The notes beneath the pieces were generated by a model. That model searched no databases, was not told where the DNA came from, and saw nothing but the letters and a program-made list of their open reading frames with translations. From Kerstersia sp052103615 (GTDB lineage Bacteria > Pseudomonadota > Gammaproteobacteria > Burkholderiales > Burkholderiaceae_B): 13,563 bases of DNA. Below, one piece after another: positions 6,593 to 13,219 of the stretch. A program made the position numbers and the translations under genes. Where the stretch lies: positions 1 to 13,563 of the forward strand of contig NZ_JBQEKA010000082.1 of assembly GCF_052103615.1 (NCBI RefSeq). Reading direction: 5' to 3'. Within the stretch, counting starts at the first letter, position 1; each line of letters opens with the position of its first letter.

Positions 6593-8389
6593 ATGCGAAC
6601 TTTGTTTTTCCCTCGCGCTGCTGCACGCAGCGCCGTTCCGCCAGCCCATGCCGGATACAGCGTCCGGCGAGCCCGCTGCGCGCTGCAGGAGCATGCCCGG
6701 CTGTCGCTGGCAGACAGCCTGCGCGTGCTGTCCAGTGAAATCAGCGGCCTGGCTTTCGAAGAAGTGCTGCGCCGGCTGGTGCGCAGTGGTCCGAATCGCC
6801 CCCGTATTCCGGCAGCGGCGGCGCCAGAGCTGGCCCGTTTGGCCCGGAGCCTGAAAGACCGCCGGGTGCCGGTATTGCGGCGGCTTGAAACCTATGGCCA
6901 GGACGATGATCTGGCCCGCCGGGTGCCGGCCAGCCTGCTGGTGCCTGGCGACATCATCCAGCTGGGCGCCGGCGATATCGTACCGGCGGATGTGCGTGTG
7001 ATCCGCCAGGACGGCCTGCTGCTGGACCGGGCTATTTTCCAAGCCTGGCCGGACAGCTGCGCCATGGGGGACCGTGTGCTGGCCGGGAGTGCCAGCGCCC
7101 TGGTGCTGGCCACCGGCAACCAGACCTTGCTGGGGCTGCTGTTGCAGGAGACTGCCCAGCCGCAGGCCCCACTGTCTTCCCAACTGCCGTCTCAAGCGCC
7201 AGCGCAAGCGTTGCCGCGCCTGACTTTGGCGGGCATCTGGCGGCAGCTGGGGCGCCAGGTCGGGCGCCAGTGGCAATGCTATGCCGGGGGCCTGGGCACC
7301 GGCTTGGCCATTACCCTGCTGTCGCTGGGGGCGCCGCGCGCGCTGGAGGCGGCGGAACTGTCTTTGTATGGCACGCTGGATGTCGGGGTCGCCGCCACGC
7401 ACGTCAAGGGCGAAGGCACGACAACGGGATTGCTGAGCGGCGGGCAGACCGATTCGCTGTGGGGGATGCGGGGCCGCGATGATCTGGATTCAGGCGCTTA
7501 TGTCAGTTTCACCCTGGAAGGCGGGCTGGATGCCGCCACGGGTAGCGCGGAAGAACCCGGCCGCCTGTTCAACTACCAGTCCTGGCTGGGCTTGGGCCAT
7601 GCCAGCCTGGGCGAGTTGCGGCTGGGCCGCCAGTACACCGCCGGTCAGGCGTTTGTGTCGGGCATAGAGATTGCCGGCTGGAAAGATTTCGGCATGGGCG
7701 CCTTGATGCGTGCGTCCGACAACTATCAGGTCTCGAATCTGCTGGCCTGGGTCAGCCCGGAATGGCAAGGGCTGCAGGCAGGCCTGAGCTATAGCCCGGA
7801 TGTGGGGGAGAGGGGTTTTGAAAAAGGCAGGGCGCATTTGTTCAGCAGCGCGCTGCGCTATGCGCTGAATAACTGGGAATGGGTCGCCAGCTATGAAACC
7901 CTGGGGCGTATCGAGGCCGGGGGCGATAAGGCGCGCCGGCCGGCAGCCTTGCAACTGGGAGTGAGTGCTGACTTCGATCTCCTCCGGGTCGCGGCTGGCT
8001 GGAGCCGCCAGCGCAATGGATTCGTGGGGCGCAACGGCGGCGACGGCCCGGCAGAACTGGACGCCATGGGTCTGCAAGGCATGGGCCCCATGGAGTTCCT
8101 GAATGGCGGCCGCCTGGATGCCGTGTATGCCGGTGTGGCAGTGCCGTTTGGCGACGATGAGCTGCAATGGCAGTGGTCGCAGGCTCGGCCCAGCTGGTAC
8201 TGGCAGGAGAGCGGCGAGCGCGCCGCGACGGTGCGGGTGATGTCGCTGGGCTATGTCCACGCCCTATCGCCGCGCACGTCTTTGTATGGTTTTGTGGCCA
8301 TGAGCCAGCGCTATTCCATGGATGAGGTCATAGGCGCGGATGCGCCCCGGACTCAGCGCGCCGCCATCGGGATGACGCACCACTTCTGA
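6593..8389 (+). CDS. Fusion of MgtA-like P-type ATPase N-terminal/actuator region with an outer-membrane porin
   Basis: 598 aa in one open frame.

Residues 52-69 (GLAFEEVLRRLVRSGPNR) match the P-type ATPase N-terminal domain. Residues 117-133 (VPGDIIQLGAGDIVPAD) and the later MGDRVLAGSASALVLATGNQTLLG match the actuator domain of MgtA/MgtB-type Mg2+ ATPases. Helices 1-2 are missing between them. TGES is replaced by FQAW (149-152). The DKTGT phosphorylation domain is absent, so this part cannot pump.

A Gln/Pro-rich linker follows, then a basic stretch (RQLGRQVGRQ) and a hydrophobic core (231-247) ending in ALEA at 250-253, a good signal-peptidase site. The mature part from about 254 (AELSLYGTLDVGVA) to the C-terminal GMTHHF is a full-length Gram-negative porin of about 345 aa.

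ATG 6593 is preferred because AGGA sits 8 nt upstream; ATG 6584 is in frame but has only AGG abutting it. No ATG occurs near the porin signal. TTG codons at 7211 and 7226 lack ribosome binding sites. Confidence 0.8.
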   Translation: MRTLFFPRAAARSAVPPAHAGYSVRRARCALQEHARLSLADSLRVLSSEISGLAFEEVLRRLVRSGPNRPRIPAAAAPELARLARSLKDRRVPVLRRLETYGQDDDLARRVPASLLVPGDIIQLGAGDIVPADVRVIRQDGLLLDRAIFQAWPDSCAMGDRVLAGSASALVLATGNQTLLGLLLQETAQPQAPLSSQLPSQAPAQALPRLTLAGIWRQLGRQVGRQWQCYAGGLGTGLAITLLSLGAPRALEAAELSLYGTLDVGVAATHVKGEGTTTGLLSGGQTDSLWGMRGRDDLDSGAYVSFTLEGGLDAATGSAEEPGRLFNYQSWLGLGHASLGELRLGRQYTAGQAFVSGIEIAGWKDFGMGALMRASDNYQVSNLLAWVSPEWQGLQAGLSYSPDVGERGFEKGRAHLFSSALRYALNNWEWVASYETLGRIEAGGDKARRPAALQLGVSADFDLLRVAAGWSRQRNGFVGRNGGDGPAELDAMGLQGMGPMEFLNGGRLDAVYAGVAVPFGDDELQWQWSQARPSWYWQESGERAATVRVMSLGYVHALSPRTSLYGFVAMSQRYSMDEVIGADAPRTQRAAIGMTHHF

Positions 8390-8424
8390 TTCAGTTCTCG
8401 TATTGAGCTTCAAAAGGTATTTCT

Positions 8425-9354
8425 ATGTTGAATCACTCCCAGACGGCAACAGGCTTGCCGCATCTCTGGCACGGGGCTGGCGCGCCGCCCGCGGCCGCGC
8501 CAGCCCCGGTCAAGGCCGAGCAGTGGCGCGATGCGGCCGAACGCTGCGGGTTCGCCGCGCCCTTGATTGACGCCGGCCTGAACACCCGCCCGTTGCGGCC
8601 GCTCTTCATGGAACGGGACGATGCCGTATTGCTGGTGTTTGCCGTGCCTGTGCCCGCAGGGGGCGCACGCCCCTTTGGCATCGGCTATGTCTCCTTGCTG
8701 GCCAATGCGCGTCATGTCCTGCTTGGCAGCCATGCCGCGCAGACGGCAGCGACGCTGCTCAGCCATGAAGAAAATCCGGCCGCCGGGCTGTCAGGGGTGT
8801 GCATACAGGCTGCGGCCCTGCTGCGCGACGGCGCGCATCGTTTTATCGAAGCGCTGCGCGAGATCAATGCCGGTGTCGATGGCATCGAAGAACAGCTCAA
8901 GAGCGCCATCGTCAACCGCCAGATTTTCGATCTGCTCGAACACAACAAGTGCCTGAACCAGCTCTTCGGCGCGCTGGAGGCGAATCTCAAGCTGCTGCAG
9001 CGCGTCTCGGCCTCGGCGCTGGCGCGCCAGCACCCTCAGGCGCGTCCGGTGCTGGAAGACGCCATGGTCGAAACCAGCCAGGCACGCGCCATGGCCGAAA
9101 TCCATAACGTCAATCTGAGCAATCTGATGGACGCCTATTCGGCGGCGGTGGAAAACAATCTGAGCCTGGTCGTGCAGTACCTCTCCATTTTCGTCATTGT
9201 TGCGGCGGTGCCTATGGGCGTCGCCAGCCTGTATGGCATGAACGTGCCGCTGCCGTTTCAGGATGAGCCATATGCCTTGCCGGTGCTGGGGCTGCTAAGC
9301 CTGCTGCTGGCAGCACTGATGGTCGGCCTGTTCAAGGCCCGCCGCATCCTCTAA
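8425..9354 (+). CDS. CorA-family divalent cation transporter, first of three
   Basis: 309 aa. CorA proteins are pentameric inner-membrane channels for Mg2+ (sometimes Co2+, Ni2+ or Zn2+ efflux).

The C-terminus has two transmembrane helices; the first ends in YGMNVPLPFQDEP, with the GMN motif at residues 271-273. The second helix ends in the basic tail KARRIL. The preceding long helix carries NLSNLMDAYSAAVENN, shared with the next two genes. The N-terminal ~110 residues are Ala/Pro-rich and differ clearly from those of the other two copies, lacking their HIY start.

A ribosome binding site AAGG (8414-8417) precedes ATG 8425 by 7 nt. The gene starts 35 nt after the porin fusion and is probably co-transcribed with it. 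Ion specificity cannot be read from sequence. Confidence 0.85.
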   Translation: MLNHSQTATGLPHLWHGAGAPPAAAPAPVKAEQWRDAAERCGFAAPLIDAGLNTRPLRPLFMERDDAVLLVFAVPVPAGGARPFGIGYVSLLANARHVLLGSHAAQTAATLLSHEENPAAGLSGVCIQAAALLRDGAHRFIEALREINAGVDGIEEQLKSAIVNRQIFDLLEHNKCLNQLFGALEANLKLLQRVSASALARQHPQARPVLEDAMVETSQARAMAEIHNVNLSNLMDAYSAAVENNLSLVVQYLSIFVIVAAVPMGVASLYGMNVPLPFQDEPYALPVLGLLSLLLAALMVGLFKARRIL

Positions 9355-9373
9355 TTCTGCTGGAGCAAGCTTT

Positions 9374-10312
9374 ATGCTGCATATCTACAAAAGCGACGAG
9401 GCTGGCGTGCTCGCGCGCGTCGAGAATATCGCCCACAACACCATTGTGCACATGGAAAATCCGGATGCGGCGGAAATCAGCCGCGTGGCGCAATCCCTGG
9501 ATATTCCGCTGGATTTCTTCGAGGATTCGCTGGATCGTGACGAGTTGCCACGCATCGCCCAGCAGGGCGGCGCCACGCTGATTGTCGTCAATGCGCCGCA
9601 GCGCCTGGCGGGCGATGCCGCTGCCTGGCGGACCACGCCGGTAGGCGTGATTCATGTGAAGGATCATCTGGTGATCGTGGCGCGTGAAAAACTGGTTCTG
9701 GTGGACGAATTGCTGCAAGGCCGCCATGGCGACTTCCGCAGCTTCATGAAGACACGCGTCAGCCTGTTGCTGTTCCGGGCCATTGCCCAGGCTTATGACC
9801 AGAGCCTGCAACAGATCAACCGCCAAGTGGCCGTGCTGCAAAAGAAGATCAAGTCTTCCTACCGCAATACCGAGCTGTTCGCGCTTATCGCGCTCAATAA
9901 AAGCCTGGTGAGTTTCTCCACGGCCCTGAGCGCCATGGCCATTCTCTACCGGCGCCTGATGGCAGGCCAGGATATTCGTATCCATGACGAAGAAAAACGC
10001 CGTTTGCACGACATTCTCATTGATATCCGCCAGTCGGCGGAAATCACCGAGATGCGCCGCGAGAGCCTGAGCAATTTGATGGATGCCTATGCGGCCATCA
10101 TTCACAACAACCTGAATTCAGTTCTGAAAATCCTGACGGCGCTCACCATCATCATGGTGATTCCGACCATGATAGGCAGCATTTTCTCCATGAACGTGGC
10201 CTTGCCCTATGAAGAAGAGTGGATCTCGACCGTGGTCGTGAGTACCGGCATGGTGCTGCTGAGCGCAGCGCTGGTCTTCATCTTCTACAAGAAAAAATAC
10301 CTGCGGCAGTAA
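9374..10312 (+). CDS. CorA-family transporter with SMN in place of GMN, second of three
   Basis: 312 aa. It has the family layout: an alpha/beta N-terminal domain starting MLHIYKSD, a long helix ending in SLSNLMDAYAAIIHNN, a first transmembrane helix (LTALTIIMVIPTMIGSIF), a short loop NVALPYEEE with three acidic residues, a second transmembrane helix and a Lys-rich tail (YKKKYLRQ).

The signature reads F-S-M-N-V at residues 271-275 (TCC ATG AAC), so the invariant Gly of GMN is Ser272. Changes at that Gly usually abolish Mg2+ transport in characterised CorA/Mrs2 proteins.

GGAG (9362-9365) lies 8 nt before ATG 9374. The gap to the first copy is 19 nt, consistent with an operon. It could be a subunit of a mixed pentamer, a transporter of another ion, or a non-conducting regulator. 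Confidence 0.87.
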   Translation: MLHIYKSDEAGVLARVENIAHNTIVHMENPDAAEISRVAQSLDIPLDFFEDSLDRDELPRIAQQGGATLIVVNAPQRLAGDAAAWRTTPVGVIHVKDHLVIVAREKLVLVDELLQGRHGDFRSFMKTRVSLLLFRAIAQAYDQSLQQINRQVAVLQKKIKSSYRNTELFALIALNKSLVSFSTALSAMAILYRRLMAGQDIRIHDEEKRRLHDILIDIRQSAEITEMRRESLSNLMDAYAAIIHNNLNSVLKILTALTIIMVIPTMIGSIFSMNVALPYEEEWISTVVVSTGMVLLSAALVFIFYKKKYLRQ

Positions 10313-10354
10313 GGCCGCCGCCTGTTGCGCCCAATTCTGCGGAGAATTTCCAGC

Positions 10355-11302
10355 ATGATGCATATCTATACCAACGATGCCCATGGACGTTTTGTCCGGG
10401 CCGATGTCATTCCCCAGTGCGGCTGGATCCAGCTGCAAAATCCCACCCCTGAAGAGCTGTATGAAGTGGCCAGCGCCACGCGCCTGCCATTCGCGTTTTT
10501 GGAAGATGCCCTGCAGCCCGAAGAGCGCCCCCGGGTAGAGCGCCAAGGTCAGGCCAGCCTGGTGCTGCTGCACGAACCCTGCCGCGATGAGCGCGTCAGC
10601 GCCATCCATGAGGATGTGAAATACCGCAGCCTGCCGCTGGGCATTATCGTGACGGGCGATCTGATCGTGACGGTGAGCCGCCAGGCATCCGTGATCTCGC
10701 CGGATTTCATGGTGCGCCATGGCTTGCGCCTGGCGCCAGGCCGCCAGTCTTTCAATGCGCTGGCGATGGCCGAGGGGATTGCGCAGGCCTTTGCTGGCGT
10801 GATGCAGGATATTGACGCGGATATCGCCAGCGCCGAGGCTGAACTGGCGCGTTCCTACCGTAACCGCGAGCTGTACGCGCTGCTATACCTGAACGAGAGC
10901 CTGATCTATATGACGACAGCGCTCAAGAACATGATGCATGTCATGCACCGGATCCGCCAGGATGAATATTTGCCGCTGACGCCAGAGGACCTGGGCATGT
11001 TCGAAGCTGCCGTGGCCGAGCTGGATCAAGCGCATGCCGTGACGCACATCAGCCAGCTCAATCTCAATAATGTGATGGATGCCTACGGCAATATCATCCA
11101 GAACAACGTCAGCCATATCGTCAAGTTTCTGACGGCGGTGACAATCGTGCTGTCCATTCCGACGCTGATTGCCAGTATCTACGGCATGAACGTGCCCTTG
11201 CCATTCCAGACAGACCCCAGCGCCTTTACCGTGATCGTCATCAGCATGGTGGTGATCAGCGGCATGGTGGCGTGGCTATTCCAGAAAAAGCGTTATTTCT
11301 GA
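10355..11302 (+). CDS. CorA-family divalent cation transporter, third of three
   Basis: 315 aa from ATG 10355, which has GGAG at 10341-10344, 10 nt upstream; the following ATG 10358 is equally possible. An extension to TTG 10325 has no ribosome binding site and is rejected.

The protein starts MMHIYTND, close to the second copy, and ends with NLNNVMDAYGNIIQNN, a first transmembrane helix (FLTAVTIVLSIPTLIASI), YGMNVPLPFQTDP with GMN at residues 277-279, a second helix, and the basic tail QKKRYF. It keeps the canonical signature, unlike its upstream neighbour. The 42-nt gap and same strand support co-transcription; a terminator follows 24 nt after the stop. Confidence 0.9.
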   Translation: MMHIYTNDAHGRFVRADVIPQCGWIQLQNPTPEELYEVASATRLPFAFLEDALQPEERPRVERQGQASLVLLHEPCRDERVSAIHEDVKYRSLPLGIIVTGDLIVTVSRQASVISPDFMVRHGLRLAPGRQSFNALAMAEGIAQAFAGVMQDIDADIASAEAELARSYRNRELYALLYLNESLIYMTTALKNMMHVMHRIRQDEYLPLTPEDLGMFEAAVAELDQAHAVTHISQLNLNNVMDAYGNIIQNNVSHIVKFLTAVTIVLSIPTLIASIYGMNVPLPFQTDPSAFTVIVISMVVISGMVAWLFQKKRYF

Positions 11303-11326
11303 TTCTGGCGGCAGGACAGCAGAAAG

Positions 11327-11354
11327 AAGGGGGGCGGGCAGCCCCCTTTGTCTT
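11327..11354 (+). terminator. Terminator after the CorA cluster
   Basis: AAGGGGG (11327-11333) pairs with CCCCCTT (11342-11348) around an 8-nt loop, and TTTGTCTT runs through 11347-11354. The stem is short but GC-rich. It closes the Mg2+-type operon and lies just before the operators of the next unit. Confidence 0.6.
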
Positions 11355-11367
11355 GCCCGTTCATATT

Positions 11368-11396
11368 ATTGCAAATACAATCATTGGACTGGCAAT
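11368..11396. promoter_or_regulatory. Tandem MarR-type operators before the 11462 unit
   Basis: ATTGCAAATACAAT (11368-11381) matches the best copy of the motif (ATTGCAAATGCAAT at 13183) at 13 of 14 bases. A degenerate copy, ATTGGACTGGCAAT (11383-11396), keeps 10 of 12 arm positions. They are spaced 15 bp start to start, exactly as the pair before aceE. TAATAT at 11396-11401 abuts the second copy and could be a -10 box, so a bound repressor would block initiation. Confidence 0.6.
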
Positions 11397-11461
11397 AATA
11401 TGACTGTACGGCGCGCGCAAGGGTAGCAGCGGCCGCGCCGTCAGGGTGAATGGAGCTTGCC

Positions 11462-11917
11462 ATGGGATGGGAACGAGAACGCACGAGCTTGCCCAGCCGC
11501 GCCGCACGGACAGCGGCGGCTGCGTGTCTGGCGCGTCTGCGCGGGAAGAAACTGGCATTGGATTGTCAGGTTTTGTCGCCGCGAGCGGCCTTGCAGGCGG
11601 CGGCCGCTGTGCTGGCGCCTGCCGATCCGCGCGCAGAGGCTGCCGCATGGGTGGTTCAGTCCGGGGAGCCATTGCCGGCTGCCGCCGCAGGCCTGGAAAC
11701 GGTCTGGGGCGAACCAGGAAACGCTGCCGCCATTCGTCCTGGGCCAGGCCATGCCAGCGCTTGGCCGCTATGGTTCCGGGACACGCGGGAGCGGGCGGAG
11801 CAGCCCTTGCTGTACGTGCTGCGGTCATCTTCCCTGGCGGGCTTGCAGGCAGCCCTGGCGGAAAGCCGCCAGCAAGGTTTGTTTTTCAATGAGGCTGAAT
11901 TGCGCCCATCGGCCTAG
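11462..11917 (+). CDS. Unrecognised 151-aa protein upstream of the orphan E1 domain
   Basis: I do not recognise this protein. It starts MGWERERTSLPSRAARTAAA, is rich in Ala, Arg and Leu, has no clear signal peptide or membrane segment, and ends with a possible strand-helix unit (PLLYVLRSSSLAGLQAALAE) followed by GLFFNEAELRPSA.

ATG 11462 has GGAG at 11452-11455 with a 6-nt gap; ATG 11450 is in frame but overlaps that site. Codon use resembles that of its neighbours. It ends 9 nt before the GTG of the E1 C-terminal-domain gene, so the two are probably translationally coupled and share the operators at 11368-11396. It does not look like the missing middle domain of AceE. A degraded remnant is possible. 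Confidence 0.55.
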   Translation: MGWERERTSLPSRAARTAAAACLARLRGKKLALDCQVLSPRAALQAAAAVLAPADPRAEAAAWVVQSGEPLPAAAAGLETVWGEPGNAAAIRPGPGHASAWPLWFRDTRERAEQPLLYVLRSSSLAGLQAALAESRQQGLFFNEAELRPSA

Positions 11918-11926
11918 CCCAGAAGC

Positions 11927-12628
11927 GTGCAGCCTGCCGTGCCGCTTTGGCTGTCATGCAGCCCGGCCGGGCTGCCTTATGACCCGGCATCGGGAGCCGA
12001 GCTGCTGGCCATGTTGCGGGTGGCCTTGCGCTGCCTGTATGTCGATGGCAAAGCGGATTTTGTCTATTTTTCCATGCATGACGAGGCGGCGCCGGCCGAG
12101 GCTTTGTCATGGCAACAGGCGCGGCAGGCATTCAAAGGCATGTACCGGCAGTCTGCGCCGCCGCTGGCGCAGGCGGCAGACTTGCGTTTGCTGGGGGCCG
12201 GGCGGGCGCTGGCGCCGCTCAGGCAGGCGGCGGCACTGCTGGCCTCAGACTGGGGCATGGCCAGCGAAGTCTGGAGCTGTCCCAGCTATACCCGGCTGGC
12301 ACGCGACGGCCATGAGGCAGAGCGCTGGAATCTGCTGCATCCGCTGGCGCGGCCGAGAGCCGCGCATATTCATGATTGCCTACAGGACGCCACGACGCCA
12401 GTGATTGCGGTCACCGGCTATACCCAGTTCATCGCCGCCCAGATCGGCGCCTTCGCGCCTGGCGCTTTCCAGGCGCTGGGCGCGGATTCGCTGCGGGCAT
12501 CCGGCGCCGCGCTGGACCCGCGCTGGATCGTCTTGACCGCGCTCAAGAGCCTGGCCGCCGATGGCCGTCTGCCGCCAGCGGTGATAGGGGAAGCCTTGCG
12601 CCGTTACGGATTGGCGGCAGCTGCCTGA
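11927..12628 (+). CDS. Free-standing C-terminal domain of an AceE-type 2-oxoacid dehydrogenase E1
   Basis: 233 aa aligning by eye with roughly the last 200 residues of homodimeric pyruvate dehydrogenase E1 (AceE, about 887 aa).

Shared landmarks in order: LPYDPA (17-21); DFVYFSMHDE (44-53, AceE has VYYYITTLNE); GMYR (71-74); LRLLGAGRALAPLRQAAALL (86-105); WGMASEVWSCPSYTRLARDG (109-128); AERWNLLHPLARPR (131-144); and FQALGADSLRASG (181-193, AceE YRVLGTDGFGRSD). The thiamine-diphosphate and middle domains are missing, so alone it cannot be an E1 enzyme.

The start is GTG 11927 with only a weak site (AGAAG), explained if it is coupled to the ORF ending 9 nt upstream. The frame is intact through the domain, arguing against a fresh pseudogene. 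Confidence 0.8.
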   Translation: MQPAVPLWLSCSPAGLPYDPASGAELLAMLRVALRCLYVDGKADFVYFSMHDEAAPAEALSWQQARQAFKGMYRQSAPPLAQAADLRLLGAGRALAPLRQAAALLASDWGMASEVWSCPSYTRLARDGHEAERWNLLHPLARPRAAHIHDCLQDATTPVIAVTGYTQFIAAQIGAFAPGAFQALGADSLRASGAALDPRWIVLTALKSLAADGRLPPAVIGEALRRYGLAAAA

Positions 12629-12641
12629 GACGGCAGCCGCC
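12613..12641. terminator. Hairpin between convergent genes, possible bidirectional terminator
   Basis: GGCGGC (12613-12618) plus TGCC (12622-12625) pair with GGCA (12632-12635) plus GCCGCC (12636-12641), giving 10 bp with a 3-nt bulge and a 6-nt loop. It spans the 12-nt gap between the convergent stop codons at 12628 and 12641. Only a short T-rich stretch (TATTTG) follows, so the call is tentative. Confidence 0.35.
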
Positions 12642-13099
12642 TATTTGCGTGTCCCGGCGGCGCAGGCGCGGACGGCAGCCGCCGTCCGGTTGAGCCCGTC
12701 GGCCAGAGCGGCTTGTTCAGCGGGGCTGAATTGCTCCAGAAAGAGTTCGGCCACGGCGGATTCGTAAATCCGCCACATTTTCTTGCGCAGGACGCGGCCG
12801 CTGTCGGTAATGGCGGCGTAGGCGGCGCGGCCATCTTCAGCCGAGCGTGAACGGGTGACCAGGCCTTCCTGTTCCAGGCGGTCAATCAGGCGCGTCAGGT
12901 TATAGCGTTCGATTGCCAGAACGTCGGCCAGCTCATGCATGCGGCGCGTGCCGTCCGGCCCGCTTTCCAGCCCCCAAAGCGCGTCATACCAGGCATAGCC
13001 GGGCAGCCCGGCGGCGCTCAGACGGCGTTCGATTTCACGGATCATCATCCGGTGGGAGCGGACAAAGGAATACCAGAGATCGGGAGAGGCGGACGGCAT
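12641..13099 (-). CDS. MarR-family transcriptional regulator
   Basis: 152 aa, the usual size. MarR proteins are dimeric winged-helix DNA binders, often repressors released by a small ligand.

Visible parts: an N-terminal dimerisation helix (SFVRSHRMMIREIERRL), the helix-turn-helix (TRRMHELADVLAIERYNLTRLIDRLEQEGL, about 51-80) and the wing VTRSRSAEDGRAAYAAITDSG (81-101), then the second dimerisation helices.

I chose ATG at 13099 because AGGAG (13107-13111, minus strand) lies 7 nt upstream; the longer reading from 13138 begins inside an operator. The gene diverges from aceE, and a 14-bp palindrome lies 27 nt before its start, which suggests autoregulation. The ligand is unknown; a 2-oxoacid or related acid is a guess from context. 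Confidence 0.9.
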   Translation of the reverse strand: MPSASPDLWYSFVRSHRMMIREIERRLSAAGLPGYAWYDALWGLESGPDGTRRMHELADVLAIERYNLTRLIDRLEQEGLVTRSRSAEDGRAAYAAITDSGRVLRKKMWRIYESAVAELFLEQFSPAEQAALADGLNRTAAAVRACAAGTRK

Positions 13100-13125
13100 G
13101 GCGGGGCTCCTGGACAGGCAATAGC

Positions 13126-13139
13126 GTTGCAGATGCAAT
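13126..13139. promoter_or_regulatory. MarR-type operator in front of the regulator gene
   Basis: GTTGCAGATGCAAT matches ATTGCAAATGCAAT at 12 of 14 bases and keeps the inverted TTGCA/TGCAA arms. It sits within the 5' leader or promoter of the MarR gene, consistent with negative autoregulation. Confidence 0.55.
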
Positions 13140-13167
13140 TTTACCCTGGCAGATCCGGTTTATTTTG

Positions 13168-13196
13168 ATTGCAAATGCTATTATTGCAAATGCAAT
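13168..13196. promoter_or_regulatory. Tandem MarR-type operators before aceE
   Basis: ATTGCAAATGCTAT (13168-13181) and the perfect palindrome ATTGCA-AA-TGCAAT (13183-13196) are spaced 15 bp start to start. They lie between the divergent MarR and aceE-type genes, where a MarR dimer pair would be expected to act. The AT-rich block also offers -35/-10-like hexamers in both directions, but I cannot assign them. Confidence 0.7.
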
Positions 13197-13219
13197 CGTA
13201 TGGCAGGGGAAAAATCGAC

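Noticed and set aside
6548..7402. A 284-codon minus-strand frame opposite the ATPase-like region
   Set aside because: Gln/Arg/Pro-rich shadow without any motif; the plus-strand frame carries recognisable P-type ATPase sequence.
7490..8260. A 256-codon minus-strand frame opposite the porin
   Set aside because: Shadow frame; the porin reading on the plus strand has a conserved start and the typical C-terminal Phe.
11361..11828. A 155-codon minus-strand frame over the operator region and the 11462 gene
   Set aside because: It would run through the proposed operators and the end of the CorA operon, and has no motif or ribosome binding site.
11457..12404. A 315-codon plus-strand frame overlapping the 11462 and 11927 genes
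   Set aside because: Its translation is packed with Arg, Cys and Trp, typical of an off-frame reading, while the +1 frames give AceE-like sequence and normal codon use.
11462..12628. A single aceE pseudogene split by a frameshift
   Set aside because: The upstream ORF shows none of the middle-domain or thiamine-diphosphate-domain motifs of AceE, so the two ORFs do not read as pieces of one broken gene.
13100..13138. Longer start for the MarR gene at 13138
   Set aside because: That ATG sits inside the palindromic operator at 13126-13139 and lacks a ribosome binding site; ATG 13099 has AGGAG at 7 nt.
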